From Proteobacteria bacterium UBA6920 (GTDB taxonomy: Bacteria > Pseudomonadota > Gammaproteobacteria > SG8-11), in the NCBI GenBank assembly GCA_002448875.1, contig DKAS01000105.1, positions 12,899-23,623 on the forward strand: DNA of 10,725 nt, in the 5' to 3' direction. The translations under genes and the position numbers were made by a program. Numbering within the stretch: the first letter of the stretch is position 1; each line of letters begins with the position of its first letter. Of the stretch, positions 6,987-10,725 are shown in pieces. The notes under the pieces were generated by a model that saw only the letters and a program-made list of their open reading frames with translations, had not been told where the DNA came from and made no database searches.

Positions 6987-7003
6987 ATTGAACAGCGCTC
7001 AAT
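6987..7003. promoter_or_regulatory. Putative TetR operator, copy 2
   Basis: ATTGAACA (6987-6994) is identical to the left arm of the perfect copy; the right arm CGCTCAAT (6996-7003) matches 6 of 8. The centre at 6995 is 33 bases, about three helical turns, from the centre of copy 3. It covers the expected transcription start (about 7000) of the minus-strand promoter. Confidence 0.7.
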
Positions 7004-7006
7004 TAT

Positions 7007-7035
7007 TTTGTAGCACAATATTGAACACTGTTCAA
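7007..7035 (-). promoter_or_regulatory. Candidate sigma-70 promoter of the VIT/VWA gene
   Basis: On the minus strand TTGAAC (7035-7030) and TACAAA (7012-7007) are separated by 17 bases, the optimal spacing. The expected start near 7000 falls in operator copy 2 and leaves a leader of about 110 bases that includes a hairpin and operator copy 1. Confidence 0.6.
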
Positions 7036-7038
7036 TAT
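7018..7038. promoter_or_regulatory. Putative TetR operator, copy 3: perfect 21-bp palindrome
   Basis: Arms ATATTGAACA (7018-7027) and TGTTCAATAT (7029-7038) are perfectly complementary around a central C at 7028. Dyad sites of this size next to a divergent tetR-type gene are the usual operators of that family. The left arm contains the -35 hexamer of the plus-strand promoter and the right arm that of the minus-strand promoter, so occupancy should block both directions. Confidence 0.85.
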
Positions 7039-7049
7039 CGCGCTACACT
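7021..7049 (+). promoter_or_regulatory. Candidate sigma-70 promoter of the tetR-aas-lplT operon
   Basis: TTGAAC (7021-7026) and TACACT (7044-7049) are separated by exactly 17 bases. The expected start near 7056 gives a leader of about 25 bases before the tetR ATG. The -35 and part of the spacer lie inside the perfect palindrome, which predicts autorepression. Confidence 0.65.
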
Positions 7050-7081
7050 CCCCATCAACACAGTCCGATCAGGGGGAATCC

Positions 7082-7681
7082 ATGGCACGACGCAATGACC
7101 ACAGCCGCGAGGAGATCCGGCAAATGGCCCTGGAAGCGGCCGAGTCCCTGGTCACCACCGAAGGATACAAGGGACTGTCCACCCGCAAGGTAGCCAGCGC
7201 CATTGGCTATACCGTCGGCACACTGTACCTGGTATTCGACAGCCAGGAAGACCTGGTACTGCAGTTAAATGGCCGCACCCTCGACGCCCTCTACGAGTGG
7301 CTGCGCGCCCGCCCCGCCCTGAGCGGCGACCCCGGCAATAACCTGCGTCACCTGGCCGAGACCTATATCGCCTACGCCAACACCGAGACCGCGCGCTGGA
7401 ACGTGCTGTTTGAATATATCGCCGCTGAAGGCAATGATTTGCCCGACTGGTACCTGGCCAAACTGAGCAAAGTGTTCGGCCTGGTCGAAGCCGCGCTCAA
7501 ACCACTGGCCGACCACCGCGGCGAACAGGAGATACAGCAGGCGGCGCGCGTGCTGTGGGCCGGCGTGCACGGCATCTGCACCCTGAAGATCCGGCATCGC
7601 ATGGATCTGGCCGGCGGTCAGACTACCGAACAAATGGCGCATATGCTCATCGACAATTTCATGCTTGGCTTCCAGGCCTAG
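7082..7681 (+). CDS. TetR/AcrR-family transcriptional repressor
   Basis: The 199-residue product starts at 7082, with AGGGGG five bases upstream. The N-terminal DNA-binding domain spans about 8-55; the helix-turn-helix lies near 33-52 (STRKVASAIGYTVGTLYLVF), with the Gly-Thr-Leu-Tyr and Phe typical of the recognition helix of TetR proteins. The C-terminal half holds WAGVHG (159-164), which resembles the WHG signature of one class of TetR ligand-binding domains. It should bind DNA as a dimer and release it on binding a small molecule. The three dyad repeats at 6907-7038 immediately upstream are its probable operators. The aas gene starts 22 bases after its stop without a terminator, so the two are very likely co-transcribed. 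From this context I infer a fatty-acid, acyl-thioester or lysophospholipid ligand; the sequence does not prove it. Confidence 0.92.
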   Translation: MARRNDHSREEIRQMALEAAESLVTTEGYKGLSTRKVASAIGYTVGTLYLVFDSQEDLVLQLNGRTLDALYEWLRARPALSGDPGNNLRHLAETYIAYANTETARWNVLFEYIAAEGNDLPDWYLAKLSKVFGLVEAALKPLADHRGEQEIQQAARVLWAGVHGICTLKIRHRMDLAGGQTTEQMAHMLIDNFMLGFQA

Positions 7682-7703
7682 CGATAATAGGGGAGATGTA
7701 ACC

Positions 7704-9884
7704 ATGGAAATTCTGAAACGAATCTTGCGCCGCATGCTCAGCGCGCTCTATCAGGTGGAAATCAGGGGACTGGAGAATCTGCAGCACGCCGGTCCACGCG
7801 TGCTTATCGTCGCCAACCACACCTCCTTTCTCGACGCTTTGCTGCTGGCGGTCTTTCTACCCGGCAAGTTCACCTTTGCGGTGAACACACTGGTCGCTCG
7901 CAGTCGACTTTTCAGACCGTTCATCACCCTGGCGAAAATCTTTCCCATGGATCCAACCAATCCACTGTCCACCAAATCGCTGATCCGTTACCTGCAGCGT
8001 GATGAGCGGGCGGTGATCTTTCCCGAGGGGCGCATTACCGTCACCGGTTCGCTGATGAAAATTTACGACGGCACCGGCCTGGTGGCTGATAAGTCAGAGG
8101 CCATGGTGGTGCCGGTGCGGATCGACGGCGCCCAGTACACACCGTTTTCCCGCCTGCGCGGACGGGTGCGGCTGCGCTGGTTTCCCAGGATCACGCTCAC
8201 CGTACTCGAACCGCGTCGCATCTCCCCGCCGGCCGAGGTGCGCGGGCGGGCGCGGCGCAAGGCCGCCGGGCGCGCCCTGGCCGAAATCATGACCGAGATG
8301 ATGTTCGCCACCAGCAACTACCGCCGTCCGCTGTTCCAGGCGCTGCTCGATGCACGCCGCGTGCACGGCGGCAAGCACCTTATCATCGATGACATCCAGC
8401 GCCGCCCCTTTTCCTACGATAGACTGATCACCGCCGCCTTTGCTCTTGGCAGAGTGATCGCACGGCGCACCGGCCGGGGCGAGAATGTCGGCCTGCTGCT
8501 GCCGAGCATGACCGGCACCGTGGTCACCTTCCTGGGCTTGCAAGCCCATGGCCGCGTCCCCGCCATGCTCAACTATACGGTGGGCGCCAACGGCATGATC
8601 TCCGCCTGTGAAACGGCGCGTATCAACACGGTCATCACCTCGCGTCGCTTTATCGACGCGGCGAAACTGGGCGCCGCTACCCAGTTGCTGGCGGAGAAAG
8701 CGACACTGGTATATCTGGAAGATCTGGTGCGGGAAATCACCCTGCCGGCTAAATTGTTCGCCTGGCTGCAATCGCGTTTTGCCGCCAAGTCCTATCGCCT
8801 TGCCGGCGGCAACCTCGACCCGGACAGTCCAGCGGTGGTGCTGTTCACTTCCGGTTCCGAAGGCACGCCCAAGGGTGTGGTGCTGTCGCACGCCAACCTG
8901 CTGGCCAACCGCGAACAGCTGGCCACGCGGGTCGCGTTTTCGGCGCAGGACATCATTCTCAATGCGCTGCCCTTGTTTCACTCTTTCGGTCTCACCGCCG
9001 GAACCTTGCTGCCCCTGTTCTGCGGCATGAAGACTTTTTTCTATCCCTCCCCTCTGCACTATCGCATCGTGCCGGAGGTCGCCTACGACATCAACGCGAC
9101 CGTGCTGTTCGGCACCAACACCTTTCTTGCCGGCTACGGACGCTTCGCCCATCCCTACGACTTCTACTCGGTGCGCTATGTCTTCGCCGGCGCCGAAAAA
9201 CTGCAGGAGGAAACCCGGCGCCTGTGGGCCGAAAAATTCGGTGTCCGCATTTTTGAGGGCTATGGTGCAACGGAAACCGCGCCGGTACTGTCGGCCAATA
9301 CGCCGATGGACAACGCCGCGGGCAGCGTCGGCCGCCTGCTGCCCGGTATCGAATACCGCTTGCAGCCGGTACCCGGCGTCGCCGACGGCGGCCGCCTGTT
9401 CGTGCGCGGTCCCAACGTCATGCTCGGTTACCTGCTGCACGCCAGGCCCGGCCAACTGACACCGGTGGCCAGCGATATGGGCGCGGGCTGGTACGACACC
9501 GGCGATATCGTCAGCGTCGACGGCGATGGCTTCATCCGCATTCAGGGTCGCGCCAAGCGTTTCGCGAAAATCGGCGGTGAAATGGTCTCGCTCACCGCGG
9601 TGGAAGAACTGGTTGCCCAGGCCTGGCCCGGGCACACCCACGCGGTGGTAGCCCTGCCCGACACGAACAAGGGTGAGCAACTGGTGCTGATCACGGAACA
9701 GAAAGATGCCGAACGCGGCGCGCTGCTGGCGCGCGCCCGGGCATCGGGCATCGCCGAGATCAATATTCCGAAGAAGATCCTCGGCGTGCATCAGGTGCCC
9801 TTGCTGGGCACCGGCAAGATTGACTATCCGGCGGTAACGGTTCTGGCTGCCGAAACCTACATTGATCAGGAGAACGTAGCATGA
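7704..9884 (+). CDS. aas: Bifunctional 2-acylglycerophosphoethanolamine acyltransferase / acyl-ACP synthetase Aas
   Basis: Aas activates a fatty acid with ATP onto acyl carrier protein and transfers it to the sn-1 position of lysophosphatidylethanolamine at the inner membrane, so repairing lysophospholipids. The start at 7704 is chosen for GGGGAG eight bases upstream; this gives 726 residues, close to the 719 of E. coli Aas. The N-terminal PlsC-type acyltransferase has NHTSFLD (38-44, catalytic His39/Asp44) and FPEGRITVTGSLMKIYDG (from 106). The AMP-forming ligase has LFTSGSEGTPKG (380-391), PLFHSFGLT, YPSPLHYRIVPE, GYGATETAP (519-527), GWYDTGD (595-601), RAKRFAKIGGEMVSL and the C-terminal catalytic lysine in LLGTGK (Lys705). 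Similarity to the E. coli protein runs over the whole length, and all key residues are present. The stop overlaps the lplT start by ATGA. E. coli has lplT before aas; here the order is reversed and a tetR gene leads. Confidence 0.96.
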   Translation: MEILKRILRRMLSALYQVEIRGLENLQHAGPRVLIVANHTSFLDALLLAVFLPGKFTFAVNTLVARSRLFRPFITLAKIFPMDPTNPLSTKSLIRYLQRDERAVIFPEGRITVTGSLMKIYDGTGLVADKSEAMVVPVRIDGAQYTPFSRLRGRVRLRWFPRITLTVLEPRRISPPAEVRGRARRKAAGRALAEIMTEMMFATSNYRRPLFQALLDARRVHGGKHLIIDDIQRRPFSYDRLITAAFALGRVIARRTGRGENVGLLLPSMTGTVVTFLGLQAHGRVPAMLNYTVGANGMISACETARINTVITSRRFIDAAKLGAATQLLAEKATLVYLEDLVREITLPAKLFAWLQSRFAAKSYRLAGGNLDPDSPAVVLFTSGSEGTPKGVVLSHANLLANREQLATRVAFSAQDIILNALPLFHSFGLTAGTLLPLFCGMKTFFYPSPLHYRIVPEVAYDINATVLFGTNTFLAGYGRFAHPYDFYSVRYVFAGAEKLQEETRRLWAEKFGVRIFEGYGATETAPVLSANTPMDNAAGSVGRLLPGIEYRLQPVPGVADGGRLFVRGPNVMLGYLLHARPGQLTPVASDMGAGWYDTGDIVSVDGDGFIRIQGRAKRFAKIGGEMVSLTAVEELVAQAWPGHTHAVVALPDTNKGEQLVLITEQKDAERGALLARARASGIAEINIPKKILGVHQVPLLGTGKIDYPAVTVLAAETYIDQENVA

Positions 9885-10725
9885 ACCGCGCCGTCTATAC
9901 GCTGCTGCTCGCGCAGTTTCTCACCGCCTTTGCCGATAATGCCATTCTGTTCACCGCCTTTGCCATGATCAGCCGGGCCGGCGCCCACGGGGATTGGTAC
10001 AAGCCGGCCTTGCAAGCGTCCTTTCTCGTGGCTTTCGTCGTCCTGGCCCCCTGGGTAGGCCGCTTCGCCGACCGCAACGCCAAGGGCCGGGTGCTCACCT
10101 GGGGCAACGCCTTGAAAGCGGCGGGGGCCTTGCTGTTGTTGATCGGTGTCGAACCGCTGCTGGCGTACGCGGTGGTGGGCATCGGCGCCGCCATCTACGG
10201 CCCGGCCAAATACGGCATACTGCCCGATCTGGTGGCGCACGACAGACTGGTCACCGCCAACGGCTGGGTCGAGGGTTCGACCATCGTTGCCATCGTGCTC
10301 GGCGCCGTCATCGGCGGCCATGTCGCCGATGCCAGTACGGTCGGCGCCCTCACCATGGTGGCCGGCGCTTATGTGGTCTCACTCGCCACCACCCTGTTCA
10401 TACCCAAAACCGCCACCCAGGCACGCAGAGAGGGCACGGCCATAGGCCAGTTCGTCCTGATGATGCGCGGCTTCTTTACCACCTCGCGCGCCCGCTTCTC
10501 CATGCTCGGCGCAGCCATCTTCTGGGCCGCCGCCGTCGTGCTGCGGGTAATGCTGGTAGCGTGGGCGCCGGCGGTACTGCTGACGCACAGCACCGCCGAC
10601 ATCGCCAACCTTACCGTTTTTATCGCCATCGGCATTGCCATCGGCGCCCTGCTGGTGCCCAGGCTCATACCCATCGACAAGTTGCGCCGCGCACGCCTGG
10701 CCGCCTACCTGATGGGTGGCTGCAT
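9881..10725 (+). CDS. lplT: Lysophospholipid transporter LplT (N-terminal part, runs off right edge)
   Basis: LplT is a major-facilitator flippase that moves lysophosphatidylethanolamine and lysophosphatidylglycerol across the inner membrane to Aas. The ATG at 9881 overlaps the aas stop (ATGA), with AGGAG eight bases upstream, so translation is coupled. The frame is open to the window end, giving 281 of roughly 400 residues. Matches to E. coli LplT as I recall it include AQFLTAFADNAILF (11-24), APWVGRFADRNAKGRVL, YGPAKYGILPDL, VTANGWVEGSTIVAIVLGAVIGG, FWAAAVVLRVMLVAWAP and VFIAIGIAIGALLVPRL. Asp19 corresponds to E. coli Asp30, reported as important for transport. Several membrane segments are evident. 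Compared with E. coli it lacks about eleven N-terminal residues and follows rather than precedes aas. In some bacteria these functions are one fused protein; here they are separate. Confidence 0.94.
   Translation, partial: MNRAVYTLLLAQFLTAFADNAILFTAFAMISRAGAHGDWYKPALQASFLVAFVVLAPWVGRFADRNAKGRVLTWGNALKAAGALLLLIGVEPLLAYAVVGIGAAIYGPAKYGILPDLVAHDRLVTANGWVEGSTIVAIVLGAVIGGHVADASTVGALTMVAGAYVVSLATTLFIPKTATQARREGTAIGQFVLMMRGFFTTSRARFSMLGAAIFWAAAVVLRVMLVAWAPAVLLTHSTADIANLTVFIAIGIAIGALLVPRLIPIDKLRRARLAAYLMGGC

Noticed and set aside
7665..7703. Earlier in-frame start for Aas inside the end of the TetR gene
   Set aside because: The ATG at 7704 has a good ribosome site and aligns with the start of E. coli Aas; the 13 extra residues do not belong to the family.
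8094..9791. A 565-codon open frame on the minus strand opposite aas
   Set aside because: It is an antisense shadow of a strongly conserved gene; the translation is low-complexity His/Gln/Gly/Arg sequence with no recognisable family.

Overview
The window most likely comes from the chromosome of a gammaproteobacterium with moderately high GC. The best support is the right-hand end, where Aas and LplT closely resemble, motif for motif, the Escherichia coli lysophospholipid repair pair. Sec signal peptides, Shine-Dalgarno sites, sigma-70-like promoters and intrinsic terminators all look proteobacterial. The species cannot be named from the sequence. No rRNA, tRNA, CRISPR array, insertion sequence or phage gene was seen.

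Layout from left to right. Positions 1-518 (minus) hold the N-terminal 172 residues of an unrecognised, secreted, cysteine-containing protein that runs off the left edge. Positions 722-2815 (minus) encode an exported 5'-nucleotidase/SoxB-like metallophosphatase with an altered metal-site signature, followed by a strong terminator at 658-686. A gene-poor, AT-richer stretch follows (2816-3453). Two small plus-strand membrane proteins of the DUF2892/YgaP-transmembrane type come next, at 3454-3825 and 4038-4565. Each has its own terminator, and the second appears to contain two copies of the domain. Positions 4781-6889 (minus) encode a large exported VIT + von Willebrand A protein with a Gly-Gly-Gly/transmembrane/basic C-terminal tail. 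From 7082 to the right edge runs a plus-strand operon: a TetR-family regulator, aas (acyltransferase plus acyl-ACP synthetase) and lplT (lysophospholipid flippase, cut by the right edge).

The most striking piece is the 192-bp divergent control region 6890-7081. It carries three related copies of an inverted repeat (TTGAACA-n-TGTTCAA). One is a perfect 21-bp palindrome, and it contains the -35 hexamers of two back-to-back candidate promoters, one for the tetR-aas-lplT operon and one for the VIT/VWA gene. The simplest reading is that the TetR protein represses itself, the phospholipid-repair genes and the cell-envelope VIT/VWA protein from one shared operator. This would tie inner-membrane lysophospholipid recycling to a surface or periplasmic adhesion-type protein. 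The arrangement is directly visible; the regulatory logic and the ligand are inferred.
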